In this document: positions 19,150 to 29,047 of the stretch, piece after piece | How positions within the stretch are numbered: the stretch's first letter is position 1 | Layout: the number at the start of each line of letters is the position of its first letter | From: Polaromonas sp. OV174 | Lineage (GTDB): Bacteria > Pseudomonadota > Gammaproteobacteria > Burkholderiales > Burkholderiaceae_C | Direction of reading: 5' to 3' | DNA: 64,000 bases | Assembly: GCF_900112285.1 (NCBI RefSeq) | Contig: NZ_FOKZ01000017.1 | Location: 36,069 to 100,068, forward strand | The notes under the pieces: generated by a model | Told to the model about the DNA's origin: nothing | Seen by the model: the letters and a program-made list of their open reading frames with translations, nothing else | Database searches by the model: none | Position numbers and translations under genes: made by a program

Positions 19150-20582
19150 GCCGCAGTGAGCCGCCACAGACGCCCAGCCAAGCCATCTCCCTTAGACGCT
19201 ATTTATTGCTGGGCATACTGCTGCCGGTGGGTCTGCTGGTCATCATCAACACCATCAGCCTCTATAGCCAGACGCTGGGCGCCGTCAACACTGCCTATGA
19301 CAGAACCCTTCTGGCCTCGGCCAAATCGATAGGCGAAGAACTCGACGTGAGCGGCTACGACGATCAGTCAGAGCTGCGCGTGACCGTGCCCTATGCAGCG
19401 CTGGAAGCCTTCGAGGCCGACAACCAGAGCCGGCTGTTTTACCGGGTGTCCAGCCTCAAGGGCGACTTGGTCTCGGGCTTTGCGCAGCTGCCCTTCTGGC
19501 GCGGCAGCATCCCGGCCAAACCGCCTTACGCGGCGCTGGTGGACTTTTACGACGACGAGTTTGATGGCGACGCCGTGCGCGTGGCCGTGCTGCTGCAGCC
19601 GGTGGCCAGCCCCGGGGGGCGTGCCATCGCGGTGATCCAGGTGGCGGAAACGCTGGAGCTGCGCAAAACTCTGGCACGCAAAATCCTGGTCGATACCTTG
19701 TGGCGGCAAGCCATGCTGCTGGCCGTGATTGCGCTGGTGGTGGTCGTGGTGGTGCAGCGTGCGACCCGGCCGGTGCGGCGCCTCAGCGCCGAGTTGCAGA
19801 CACGCCCCGAAGGCGACCTGACGGCCCTGAGCGCACCCGATGCGCCGCGTGAATTGCTGCCGCTGGTAGACGCCACCAACGCCGTGATGGGCCGGCTCAA
19901 CCACCTGCTAGATAACCAAAACCGCTTTGTGCGCGATGCCGCGCACCAGTTGCGCACACCGCTGGCCGTGCTGAAGGTGCAAGTGCAGTCGGCGCTGCGC
20001 GGCGACATGGATGCGCGCGAAGCCCTGGTCGACATCCGGCAGACCGTGGACCGCGCCACCTTGCTGGCCAACCAGATGCTGGCGCTGGCCAAGGTGGAGC
20101 AGCTGCGCCAACAGGCCGACCTGCCACTGATTGATCTGGCGCAGGTGCTGCGCTCGGTAGCGCTTGACCTGTCGCCGCTGATTGCCGAAAAAGACCTGGA
20201 TTTCGAGATTGAAACCGCCCCCGCCCCGATTCGTTCGCATGAATGGATGCTGGGCGAGCTGGCGCGCAACCTGCTGCACAACGCCATCAAACACACGCCG
20301 GCCGGCGCTACGCTGTCGGTGCGCATCGTCTGCGATGCCAACTACGCCGCCCTAACCATCAGCGATGGCGGCCCCGGCATTTCGGCGGAACTGGCGGCGC
20401 GCCTGTATCAGCCTTTTTCGGCCGGCAATGTGCGCCACGGCTCAGGCCTGGGTCTGGCCATTTGCCGGGAAATCACCTTGGCGCTCAATGGCAGCATCTC
20501 GCTGGAAAACCGGCTGCATCGGGGCCATGTCACAGGCCTGGACGCCACCGTGCGTTTGCCACTGGTTCACAATGACAGCTGA
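19146..20582 (+). CDS. tctE: Sensor histidine kinase TctE
   Basis: The protein has 478 residues. It has a membrane segment near 20-40, a periplasmic sensor region to about 185, a second membrane segment (MLLAVIALVVVVVV, near 190-203), then a HAMP-like linker. The H box FVRDAAHQLRTPLAVLK has the phosphorylated histidine at residue 267. The N box (ELARNLLHNAIKH), the DGGPGIS G1 box and GSGLGLAICREI G2 box form the ATP-binding domain. It would phosphorylate TctD in response to tricarboxylates. Its stop shares one base with the start of the next gene. Confidence 0.94.
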   Translation: MSRSEPPQTPSQAISLRRYLLLGILLPVGLLVIINTISLYSQTLGAVNTAYDRTLLASAKSIGEELDVSGYDDQSELRVTVPYAALEAFEADNQSRLFYRVSSLKGDLVSGFAQLPFWRGSIPAKPPYAALVDFYDDEFDGDAVRVAVLLQPVASPGGRAIAVIQVAETLELRKTLARKILVDTLWRQAMLLAVIALVVVVVVQRATRPVRRLSAELQTRPEGDLTALSAPDAPRELLPLVDATNAVMGRLNHLLDNQNRFVRDAAHQLRTPLAVLKVQVQSALRGDMDAREALVDIRQTVDRATLLANQMLALAKVEQLRQQADLPLIDLAQVLRSVALDLSPLIAEKDLDFEIETAPAPIRSHEWMLGELARNLLHNAIKHTPAGATLSVRIVCDANYAALTISDGGPGISAELAARLYQPFSAGNVRHGSGLGLAICREITLALNGSISLENRLHRGHVTGLDATVRLPLVHNDS

Positions 20583-20986
20583 TGGATAAATTACGCATAG
20601 ACAAGTGGCTGTGGGCCGCCCGCTTTTACAAAACGCGCTCGCTCGCCGTGGAAGAAATCAACAAGGGTCGGGTACGCATCAACGACCTGGAGGCCAAGCC
20701 TGCCCGCGAGGTCAAGGCGGGCGACACGGTGAGCCTGCGGCAGGGCCCGCTGCTACGCACGCTGGTGGTGCGCGGCATCAGCAGCCAGCGCGGCGCCGCA
20801 CCGGTGGCACAGCAGCTCTACGAAGAAACCGAAGCCAGCCTGGCGCTCAGGGCGCAGGCCGCCGAGCAACGCCAGTTGAACAGCGAGCCGGCCAGCAGCC
20901 TGGAGCACGGCCGACCCACCAAGCGTGACCGCCGCAGCCTGGACAAGGCCTGGAACAGTCGCTGGAGCGCCTCGATAGATCACTAG
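20582..20986 (+). CDS. hslR: S4-domain RNA-binding protein, Hsp15 type
   Basis: The 134-residue protein begins with the S4 fold (MDKLRIDKWLWAARFYKTRSLA, then GRVRINDLEAKPAREVKAGD). Hsp15 binds free 50S ribosomal subunits that carry a nascent chain and helps rescue stalled translation after heat shock. The C-terminal tail is basic (RPTKRDRRSLDKAW), which fits RNA contact. It starts on the last base of tctE, so it may be translated from the tct sensor mRNA, although the functions are unrelated. The length is normal for the family (about 130). Confidence 0.92.
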   Translation: MDKLRIDKWLWAARFYKTRSLAVEEINKGRVRINDLEAKPAREVKAGDTVSLRQGPLLRTLVVRGISSQRGAAPVAQQLYEETEASLALRAQAAEQRQLNSEPASSLEHGRPTKRDRRSLDKAWNSRWSASIDH

Positions 20987-21087
20987 ACAGCTCCCATTTC
21001 AATAGCAGGCGGTGGACGTGGTTATTGGGCTAGGGGCCGATTTGATTCAAATTTTCAAAAACGCCCCCAGCCACCGCCGAGCTGCGT

Positions 21088-21972
21088 TTACATGGCCGGC
21101 TTGTCGCTCAGCTCTTTCAAGTTGGCCTTGAGTTGCTCGCTCATGGGCAGATTCAGGTTCACGCCTTTGGGCGGAATCGGTGACATGAACCACTTGGTAT
21201 ACATCTTGGTGAACTCACCCGACTTCATCAGGCGCGAGATGGTGCCATCGACCAGCGCCTTGAATTCCGGGTCGCCCTTGCGCAACATGCAGGCGTAGGG
21301 CTCGACTTGCAGCGAGTCACCCACCACCTGCAGCGAGGCCGGGTCCTTGGAGTTGGCCATCAGGCCGAACAAGAGGATGTCGTCCATGGCAAAAGCCAGG
21401 GCGCGGCCGCTTTCCACCAGCAGCAGCGAATCGTCATGGTCTTTGCCCAGGATGATTTGCATGTCGAGGTTTTTATCGGCACTGTATTTGCGGATCACCT
21501 GTGCGTTGGTGGTACCGGTGGTGGTGGCGACGGTTTTCTTGGCCAGGTCGGCGTAGTTTTTGACGCCAGAAGTCTTTTTGGTCAGCAAACGCGTGCCGGT
21601 GTAGAAGTGGTTGATACCAAAGTCCACGTCCTTGCCGCGCGCAGTGTTGTTGGTGGTGGAGCCGCACTCCAGGTCATAGGTGCCGTTGACCAGCAAGGGG
21701 ATACGGTTTTGCGAGGTCACCGGCATGGTCGCCACTTCAAGATTCGGCTTCTTGAGTTTCTTGCGCACGTCGTCAATGATGGCGTCGGTCAGCTCCACGG
21801 AAAAGCCCACCGCCTTGGTCGAACCTATCAGGTAGCTGAAAGGCACCGAGGACTCGCGGTAAGACACGGTGATCTTGTTGCTGTCGGCGATTTTTTTCAG
21901 GGTTTGTGCGCTGGCGGTGCTGGCCAAGCCGACGCTCAACAGCGCGGCCGTCATGAGAAGAGAGAGTTTCAT
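21088..21972 (-). CDS. Periplasmic amino-acid-binding protein (GltI type), orphan
   Basis: From the ATG at 21972 the protein has 294 residues with a signal peptide (KLSLLMTAALLSVGLASTASAQ). The mature part has YRESSVPFSYLIG and LVNGTYDLECGSTTNNTARGKDV, matching glutamate/aspartate-binding GltI proteins. The serine/threonine/arginine cluster would bind the ligand's carboxylates. It resembles the protein at 4723-5637 throughout, including the KWFMSPIPPKG tail. No permease or ATPase is adjacent. It is divergent from frmA across a 218-base region, where no other gene is seen. Confidence 0.9.
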   Translation of the reverse strand: MKLSLLMTAALLSVGLASTASAQTLKKIADSNKITVSYRESSVPFSYLIGSTKAVGFSVELTDAIIDDVRKKLKKPNLEVATMPVTSQNRIPLLVNGTYDLECGSTTNNTARGKDVDFGINHFYTGTRLLTKKTSGVKNYADLAKKTVATTTGTTNAQVIRKYSADKNLDMQIILGKDHDDSLLLVESGRALAFAMDDILLFGLMANSKDPASLQVVGDSLQVEPYACMLRKGDPEFKALVDGTISRLMKSGEFTKMYTKWFMSPIPPKGVNLNLPMSEQLKANLKELSDKPAM

Positions 21973-22190
21973 ACGGTGTCTTTCAAGGAATAAAGTTGAT
22001 CGAATCATTTTCGTCACAAACTTCGGGGGCAAGCTCATGGTTTACCCAAGCCGCCCAGCGGCCAGCCAGGCCCACGCAACATGCAATTTCCCTGCCAAGA
22101 TTTCATGACCCCAGGCAGCATGTGCCCGCCAGGACTGGCTTATAGTCCCACCTCATTCTTCGTTCACTCCAAGCGCAAGCGCTCACTCCC

Positions 22191-23297
<1,107 letters not shown>

Positions 23298-23390
23298 CCC
23301 CCACGCTTGTCACTTCGTGTACTGCGCTGCCCCCCGAGGGGGCGCTGCGCCTGCGGTCTGGCGAAGCCAGTCCCGCGGCCCTGGCTGGTG
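23298..23390. repeat. Dispersed repeat 1, full copy between frmA and fghA
   Basis: The copy starts on the base after the frmA stop: GCCCCCACGC, CACTTCGTGTACTGCGC, then the hairpin GCCCCCCGAGGGGGC and the tail CTGCGCCTGCGG. Shorter or related copies lie at 6586, 58901, 58985 and 62920. The hairpin could shape frmA mRNA 3' ends. Confidence 0.85.
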
Positions 23391-23428
23391 AAAACGTAGC
23401 ACCCTTGCTTGAACTGAAAAAGAGCCCC

Positions 23429-24289
23429 ATGACAACACAACTGGAACTGCTCAGCGAGCATGCCTGCTTTGGCGGCGTGCAGCGCTTTTACCGCCATGCC
23501 TCGAGTGCCATCGGCCTGCCGATGAAGTTCTCGGTCTACCTGCCGCCGCAAGCGCAAGCCGGCGCCAAAGTGCCGGCCCTGCTGTACCTGGCCGGTCTGA
23601 CCTGCAACGACGAAACCTTCCCCACCAAGGCCGGCGCCCAGCGCCTGGCGGCCGAGCTGGGCCTGGCCCTGATCGCGCCCGACACCAGCCCGCGCGGCGC
23701 CGGCGTGCCGGGTGAAACAGAGAGTTGGGATTTTGGCGTGGGCGCCGGTTTTTACCTGGACGCCACACAAGCGCCCTGGGCCAAGCACTACCGCATGGAG
23801 AGTTACCTGACAGCGGAACTGCTCCCCTTGCTCGCCAGCGCCCTGCCGCTGGACGCAAAACGCATCGGAATTTTTGGCCACTCCATGGGCGGCCACGGCG
23901 CCTTGACCTTGGCGCTGCGGCATCCCGAGCTCTTCAAGTCGGTATCTGCCTTCGCCCCCATCTGCGCCCCCAGCCAGTGCGCCTGGGGCCACAAAGCCTT
24001 CCGCGGCTACCTCGGCAGCGAGGAAACCAGCTGGCTGGCGCACGATGCCGCGGCCTTGATGGGCGGGCTATCCAGCGCGCCCTACCCCGGCGGCATTCTG
24101 ATAGATCAGGGCCTGGCCGACAAATTCCTGGCGGAGCAGCTGCACCCGCACTTGTTCGAGGCGGCCTGCGCCGCCGCCGGCCAGCCCCTGACGCTGCGCC
24201 GACATGCGGCTTACGACCACGGCTACTACTTCATTGCCAGCTTCATGGAAGATCACCTGCGGCACCATGCGCGCCAGTTGCTGGCCTGA
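23429..24289 (+). CDS. fghA: S-formylglutathione hydrolase
   Basis: From the ATG at 23429 the protein has 286 residues, the normal length for this alpha/beta hydrolase. It hydrolyses S-formylglutathione to formate and glutathione. The nucleophile is Ser152 in FGHSMGGHGAL; the mid-protein segment YLAGLTCNDETFPTKAGAQ is a family signature, and the late histidine lies in YDHGYYFIASF. The longer open frame upstream overlaps frmA and a repeat and is not coding. Together with frmA it completes glutathione-dependent formaldehyde oxidation. The next gene is unrelated. Confidence 0.96.
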   Translation: MTTQLELLSEHACFGGVQRFYRHASSAIGLPMKFSVYLPPQAQAGAKVPALLYLAGLTCNDETFPTKAGAQRLAAELGLALIAPDTSPRGAGVPGETESWDFGVGAGFYLDATQAPWAKHYRMESYLTAELLPLLASALPLDAKRIGIFGHSMGGHGALTLALRHPELFKSVSAFAPICAPSQCAWGHKAFRGYLGSEETSWLAHDAAALMGGLSSAPYPGGILIDQGLADKFLAEQLHPHLFEAACAAAGQPLTLRRHAAYDHGYYFIASFMEDHLRHHARQLLA

Positions 24290-24346
24290 ACCTGAAACAG
24301 GCCACCCTAAGCCAGGCATAAGACCCGGCAAATACAATGCAGCGCT

Positions 24347-26068
24347 ATGTCGCTGCACCAGCCCTCCCCCTCCATGACGCCGGCCTCCGGGCCTGCGTCC
24401 CCACGCACTTTTTGGAATCTTTTCAGAAGCAAGGAGCAAGGCGCTGACGGCATGCGGCCAATCTGGCTGATCATCCTGTCCAGCCTCTGGATTGCCACCG
24501 CCTGCAACGTGGCGCTGTGGCGTGAACTGGCCCGGCTGCCCGGACTGAGCGCTGCTCAGATCGCCACCATCAGCGTCGCACTAAGCCTGGTCATTGCGCT
24601 GAGCACCTGCGCCTTGCTGAGTCTGCTGGCCTGGCGCTGGACGCTCAAACCAGTCATCACCATTTTTCTGCTGTCGGCGGCCTTTGGCGCTTATTTCATG
24701 ATGGCTTACGGCGTGGTCATAGACAAGACCATGATGATCAACACCTTGCAGACCGACGTGCGTGAAACACGCGACCTGCTGAACTGGCGCATGGCCGCGA
24801 CGGTGCTGGTGCTGGCGCTGTTGCCCGGTATTTTTCTGTGGCGAAAAAAACTCAAACGCACCAGCATTCCCCGACAAGTGTTGACCAATGTCATGACGCT
24901 GGCAGGCGCCTGCGCCCTGCTGGTGCTGGTGGTGTTTCTTTTCTTTCAGAGCATCGCCTCGGTGATGCGTAACAACACCCATGTGCGCTATCTGATCAAT
25001 CCGCTCAACTCCTTTTACGCCTTGGGCGCCGTGGCAGCAAAACCGTTTCAGCGCGACGAGTCCATCACCCTGCCCCTAGGTGAGGACGCCAGGCTGGGCG
25101 CCAGCTACGCGGCTCAGACCAAACCGCCTTTGCTACTTCTGGTGCTGGGTGAAACCGGGCGCAGCGGCAACTTCGCCACCAACGGCTACCAGCGGCCGAC
25201 CACGCCCAGACTGGCGCAGGAAAACATCGCCAGCCAGCGCAATGCCTGGTCTTGCGGCACCAGCACGGCGGCTTCCCTGCCCTGTATGTTTTCCAACTTC
25301 GGGCGCGAAAGCTATGACGCCCGCCCCGCCAACTATCAAGGTCTGCTGGATGTGCTGCAACACGCCGGCTTGGCCGTGCTCTGGATAGATAACCAGTCGG
25401 GCTGCAAGGGCGTGTGCGACCGCGTTCCCAATGTGCAGACCAGCCAGCTGAAAGTGCCCGGACTGTGCGATGGCGACGAGTGTTTTGATGAAGTGATGCT
25501 GCACAACATCGACGAACGCATTGCCGCCTTGAGCGCCGAACGCCGGGCCAAGGGCGTGGTGGTGGTGATGCACCAGATGGGCAGCCATGGACCCGCCTAC
25601 TACAAACGCTCGCCACCGGCGTTCAAGAAATTTTTACCCGAATGCACCAGCAACTCCCTGCAAAGCTGCACGCGGGAAGGGCTGCTCAATGCCTATGACA
25701 ACAGCATCGTCTACACCGACCAGTTGCTGGGCTCCGCGATTCAGTGGCTCAAGGGGCGGGAGTCCACCAACGCGCCCGCCATGCTCTACCTCTCCGACCA
25801 TGGCGAGTCGCTGGGTGAAAACAATTTGTACCTGCACGGCATGCCTTACAGCGTGGCGCCCGACGTGCAAAAGCGCGTGCCCTGGATCACCTGGCTATCG
25901 CCCGAATTCGAGCAGCGCACCAAAATCACCACCAACTGCCTCAAGCAACAATTGGACGCGCCCATCAGCCATGACAATTACTTTCACTCAGTGCTGGGCT
26001 TGATGAACGTGCAGACCCAGGTGTACAAACCCACCCTCGACATCTACGCCCACTGCGCCAAGCCCTGA
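24347..26068 (+). CDS. eptA: Lipid A phosphoethanolamine transferase (EptA/MCR family)
   Basis: The protein has 573 residues. Five N-terminal membrane helices (about 40-60, 70-95, 100-125, 148-165, 180-203) precede a periplasmic alkaline-phosphatase-type catalytic domain. Metal ligand Glu269 in LVLGETGRSGNFATNGY and the nucleophile Thr305 in CGTSTAASLPCMFS are present, as is the YLSDHGESLGENNLYLHG block. It transfers phosphoethanolamine from phosphatidylethanolamine to lipid A, which lowers surface charge and affects susceptibility to cationic peptides. No regulator is adjacent. Assignment to EptA against other family members (OpgE, CptA) rests on the CMFS and DHGESLGE forms. Confidence 0.92.
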   Translation: MSLHQPSPSMTPASGPASPRTFWNLFRSKEQGADGMRPIWLIILSSLWIATACNVALWRELARLPGLSAAQIATISVALSLVIALSTCALLSLLAWRWTLKPVITIFLLSAAFGAYFMMAYGVVIDKTMMINTLQTDVRETRDLLNWRMAATVLVLALLPGIFLWRKKLKRTSIPRQVLTNVMTLAGACALLVLVVFLFFQSIASVMRNNTHVRYLINPLNSFYALGAVAAKPFQRDESITLPLGEDARLGASYAAQTKPPLLLLVLGETGRSGNFATNGYQRPTTPRLAQENIASQRNAWSCGTSTAASLPCMFSNFGRESYDARPANYQGLLDVLQHAGLAVLWIDNQSGCKGVCDRVPNVQTSQLKVPGLCDGDECFDEVMLHNIDERIAALSAERRAKGVVVVMHQMGSHGPAYYKRSPPAFKKFLPECTSNSLQSCTREGLLNAYDNSIVYTDQLLGSAIQWLKGRESTNAPAMLYLSDHGESLGENNLYLHGMPYSVAPDVQKRVPWITWLSPEFEQRTKITTNCLKQQLDAPISHDNYFHSVLGLMNVQTQVYKPTLDIYAHCAKP

Positions 26069-26201
26069 CAAAGTCCGGGCAGGCAGGCCAATTCAGCCTG
26101 ATACAGAGTAGGGTTTTCCGCACTGCAGCAACGGCCTGCCAAGCGCAGGTTTATTATTCATTTTTCGCCACAAATAACCGCGCCTTATGCGGTGGAAGAA
26201 T

Positions 26202-26984
26202 ATGAATATTCGTAAAACGCTGATTTCCACGCTGCTTCTTTCTTTGGCTCTGGGCGCCAGCGCCGCCGATTTGCTCGATACCGTCAAGCAGCGCGGCACC
26301 CTCAAAGTGGCACTGGAAGGCACTTACCCGCCCTTTAACTACAAGGAAAACGGTCAGCTCGCCGGTTTTGAAGTTGAGCTGGCCAATGCGCTGGCGCAAA
26401 AACTGGGCGTCAAGGCAGAATTCGCCACCAGCGAGTGGAGCGCCATCCTGGCAGGCTTGCAGGCCGGCAAATACGACGTGGTCATGAACCAGGTCGGCAT
26501 CACCGACAAGCGCAAGGAGACCTTTGATTTCTCCCAGCCCTACACCGTCTCCAGTCCGCAGCTGATCATCCGCAAGGACGAAAAACGTGATTTCAAAACC
26601 TTGGCCGACCTGAAGGGCAAAAAACTGGGCCTAGGCCAGGGCACGAACTTCGCGGAAGTCGCCAAAGCGGTGGGCGGCATAGACATCAAAACCTACCCAG
26701 GCTCGCCCGAATATCTGCAAGACCTGGCCCTGGGCCGTATCGATGCCGCGCTGAACGACAGCCTGCTGATTCCCTACATCGTGAAGAAAACCAAGCTTCC
26801 CCTGAAACCAGGCGCACCGGTGGGCGAACTTGAAAAATCCGGCATTCCCTTCGTCAAAGGCAATCCCAAGTTCAAGGCGGCCATCGACAAGGCTCTGGCC
26901 GATCTGCAGGCAGACGGCAGTTTCGCCAAGATCTCCAACAAATGGTTTGACCGTGACGTGAGTAAGCCGCCAGTCGCCCAGTAA
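26202..26984 (+). CDS. Amino-acid ABC transporter substrate-binding protein (polar amino acid/cystine type)
   Basis: From the ATG at 26202, with GGAAG four bases before it, the protein has 260 residues. The signal peptide is NIRKTLISTLLLSLALGASAA. The mature N-terminus, GTLKVALEGTYPPFNYKENGQLAGFEVELANALAQ, carries the family-3 solute-binding signature seen in FliY/TcyA-type cystine binders. The ligand Arg/Asp region (NQVGITDKRKETFDFSQPY) is present. The matching permease lies at 27349, but a MITE-like element and a terminator separate the two. No ATPase gene is found nearby. Confidence 0.93.
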   Translation: MNIRKTLISTLLLSLALGASAADLLDTVKQRGTLKVALEGTYPPFNYKENGQLAGFEVELANALAQKLGVKAEFATSEWSAILAGLQAGKYDVVMNQVGITDKRKETFDFSQPYTVSSPQLIIRKDEKRDFKTLADLKGKKLGLGQGTNFAEVAKAVGGIDIKTYPGSPEYLQDLALGRIDAALNDSLLIPYIVKKTKLPLKPGAPVGELEKSGIPFVKGNPKFKAAIDKALADLQADGSFAKISNKWFDRDVSKPPVAQ

Positions 26985-27252
26985 GAACGTGTTCACGATT
27001 TATCCGGGGTCGCGCAAGTACCTTGCCGGGATGGGATGCAAGGCGCAGTGCGCGGCCAATAGCACGGCTATTGGCAAGCGCTGTAACGCAGCAGGCCGCC
27101 CGACAAGGCACTTGCCCTGCGGGTTGGGGTGAAATCGGGCGATTGAGCCACCCAATCCCTTGCATGGGCATCAGCCCATGCGGCGGTGCCGGGCGGCCCA
27201 CTCATCCCGATTGCACCCCAACGCGACCCCGGATAAATCGGGAACACGTTCT
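26984..27252. mobile_element. MITE-like element with 31-bp terminal inverted repeats
   Basis: The ends are inverted copies that match at 30 of 31 positions: left 26984-27014, right 27222-27252, starting AGAACGTGTTC and running to GGGGTCGCG. A second inner inverted pair (TTGGGGTGAAATCGGG near 27124 and CCCGATTGCACCCCAA near 27206) and two hairpins (CCAATAGC/GCTATTGG and GCATGGGC/GCCCATGC) fill the interior. It has no coding capacity. It begins on the last base of the binding-protein stop codon. No convincing target duplication is visible. The transposase that could move it is not in the window. Confidence 0.75.
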
Positions 27253-27308
27253 ATGAAGGAAGTAACATCAAGCCAGCCCGTGCGCCGCCCTCCGGCTGGC
27301 TAAAACAA

Positions 27309-27332
27309 CCCCGGCCTGTCGCCGGGGTTTTT
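27309..27332 (+). terminator. Intrinsic terminator upstream of the amino-acid permease
   Basis: CCCCGGC, loop CTGTC, GCCGGGG, then TTTTTAT. A further hairpin (AGCCAGCC/GGCTGGCT) lies just upstream at 27271-27301. Together they would end most transcripts of the binding-protein gene before the permease gene. Confidence 0.8.
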
Positions 27333-27348
27333 ATTTGTGGAGACCTGT

Positions 27349-28017
27349 ATGGATCTATCCGGATTGACCGAGTTGCTGCGGGATGCCCTGCCGCTGATGC
27401 TCAAGGGCGCCGCCTGGACACTGCTGCTGGCCGTGTCCGCTGTTTTTTTTGGGGCGATTCTCGGCACCCTGGTCGCCATGACGCGGCTGGCCAAGCTTCC
27501 GCTTCTGTCGCGATTCGCCGCGCTTTATGTCAGCTGCATGCGCGGCACGCCGCTGCTGGTGCAGCTGTTCGTGATCTACTTTGGCCTACCCAGCATAGGC
27601 ATTCAATTCGAGCCCATCACGGCAGGCATTTTGGGGCTAAGCCTGAACGTCGGCGCCTACCTGTCCGAAACCATTCGCGGCGCCATCAACGGCGTTGAGC
27701 ACGGGCAATGGAATGCGGCCAAAAGCCTGGGTTTGACGCAGCCCCAGACACTGCGTTACGTCATAGGCCCGCAAGCCCTTAGACTGGCCGTTCCCAGCCT
27801 CTCGAACAGCTTGATCAGCCTGATCAAGGACACCTCGCTGGTATCGGTGATTGCCGTGGGTGAGCTGATGCTGGCCACCAAGGAAGTCATTGCGACCACC
27901 TTCCAGCCTTTTCCGCTTTACCTGGCAGCGGCGGGTATCTACTGGGCCATGAGCGCCTCGTTTGAGACGCTGCAGAAAAAACTGGAAACCCGTTTGAACC
28001 GGAGCTATTTGCGATAG
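27349..28017 (+). CDS. Amino-acid ABC transporter permease (HisM/TcyB type)
   Basis: From the ATG at 27349 (GGAG six bases upstream) the protein has 222 residues and about five membrane helices. The N-terminal RFAALYVSCMRGTPLLVQLFVIYFGLP is the signature of the polar-amino-acid permease family. The EAA loop reads NAAKSLGLTQPQTLRYVIGPQALRLAVP, where the ATPase docks. It probably serves the binding protein at 26202. The usual third gene, an ATPase, is absent; the next gene is a LysR regulator on the other strand. A shared ATPase elsewhere is the simplest explanation. Confidence 0.94.
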   Translation: MDLSGLTELLRDALPLMLKGAAWTLLLAVSAVFFGAILGTLVAMTRLAKLPLLSRFAALYVSCMRGTPLLVQLFVIYFGLPSIGIQFEPITAGILGLSLNVGAYLSETIRGAINGVEHGQWNAAKSLGLTQPQTLRYVIGPQALRLAVPSLSNSLISLIKDTSLVSVIAVGELMLATKEVIATTFQPFPLYLAAAGIYWAMSASFETLQKKLETRLNRSYLR

Positions 28018-28054
28018 TGGATGGGTCAGCTCAAATGAGCTTGAGTTCGCCTCA

Positions 28055-28951
28055 TCACCGGCCGGCGATCATGGATGCAACAAAGGCCTGCAGTGGGCGA
28101 TTACGTTCAGACGACGCATCCTGAAACCAGAACATGCAGACGTTGTAGTGGGGCAGACCTTCAGAGACGCCCAGGCGGTGTATACCCATTTTTTCCGGAT
28201 CGGGGACAAGCGCCGGGTGCGACACCACGCCGAGCAAATCACTACTCGCGACCAGTCTAACCAGCATGGCGTAGTCCGTGCATTGCACGGCGATCCGAGG
28301 TGGCGCCCAGCGCCGGACCCGAAAGGCCTCTTCAATCACATTACCCGGCGTGCCCGCCGTGCCGGCGACCACCCACTCGGCCTTGGCAATGTCGGCCAAT
28401 GATTTCACGGCGGACAAGGAATGTCCCTGCCGCGCGTAAATAGCGGGACGGCTTGTGTACATCTCGACCTGGGACAGACCCGGATGATGAAAGCGCCTGG
28501 GTTGGGGTGCGATCACCAGATCCAGCTGCCTGGCAACCAGATCCTCGAGCATGGACAGCGCACCTCCTGAAACAATCTGCAGCGTGCACTCAGGCATACA
28601 GGCCTTCTGCGCCTTGAAAATGGCAGCACCGTAGAGCAGGCCTGCTGCAGGCGCCAGTCCAACCCGCAGACGCTTGGAGTTCGATTTGACTGTCGACGGT
28701 GCACGCATCGAACGCACCGCCTGTTTCATGGCGACATCGACGGCTTTGCCGGCCTCTGCAAGCTCCCGCGCTTTCGCCGTAGGCAGCTGGCGTCGACCTT
28801 GCCGCTCAAACAGCTCAAACCCCACTTCGCCCTCCAGCGCTCGCAGGCCCTGCGAAACCGCCGGCTGCGAAACACCAGCCGCTTGTGCCGCCTGCGCATA
28901 GCCTCCCTTTTCGACGACAAGGCGCAGATATTCAAGGTAGCGCAGATTCAT
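28055..28951 (-). CDS. LysR-family transcriptional regulator
   Basis: The protein has 298 residues. The N-terminal winged helix (MNLRYLEYLRLVVEKGGYAQAAQAAGVSQPAVSQGLRALEGEVG) is a canonical LysR DNA-binding domain, followed by a periplasmic-binding-like effector domain from about residue 90. It is divergent from a Bug receptor and sulfatase gene pair, 96 bases away, the usual arrangement in which LysR proteins regulate a divergent target. The effector would be the substrate or an intermediate of that pathway. The gene is convergent with the amino-acid permease, 37 bases away. Confidence 0.92.
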   Translation of the reverse strand: MNLRYLEYLRLVVEKGGYAQAAQAAGVSQPAVSQGLRALEGEVGFELFERQGRRQLPTAKARELAEAGKAVDVAMKQAVRSMRAPSTVKSNSKRLRVGLAPAAGLLYGAAIFKAQKACMPECTLQIVSGGALSMLEDLVARQLDLVIAPQPRRFHHPGLSQVEMYTSRPAIYARQGHSLSAVKSLADIAKAEWVVAGTAGTPGNVIEEAFRVRRWAPPRIAVQCTDYAMLVRLVASSDLLGVVSHPALVPDPEKMGIHRLGVSEGLPHYNVCMFWFQDASSERNRPLQAFVASMIAGR

Positions 28952-29047
28952 AAGGAGAGATTATGTATCTTCCCGACTCCGGCATTGTTTCATTCGGACG
29001 GTGAACAAATAATGAGTGACAGTCACCCCGATAAGGAAGAGGCAAGC

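Noticed and set aside
21008..21078. GGCGGTGG/CCACCGCC inverted pair between hslR and the binding-protein gene
   Set aside because: The arms are 55 bases apart without a T run, so a terminator call is too weak.
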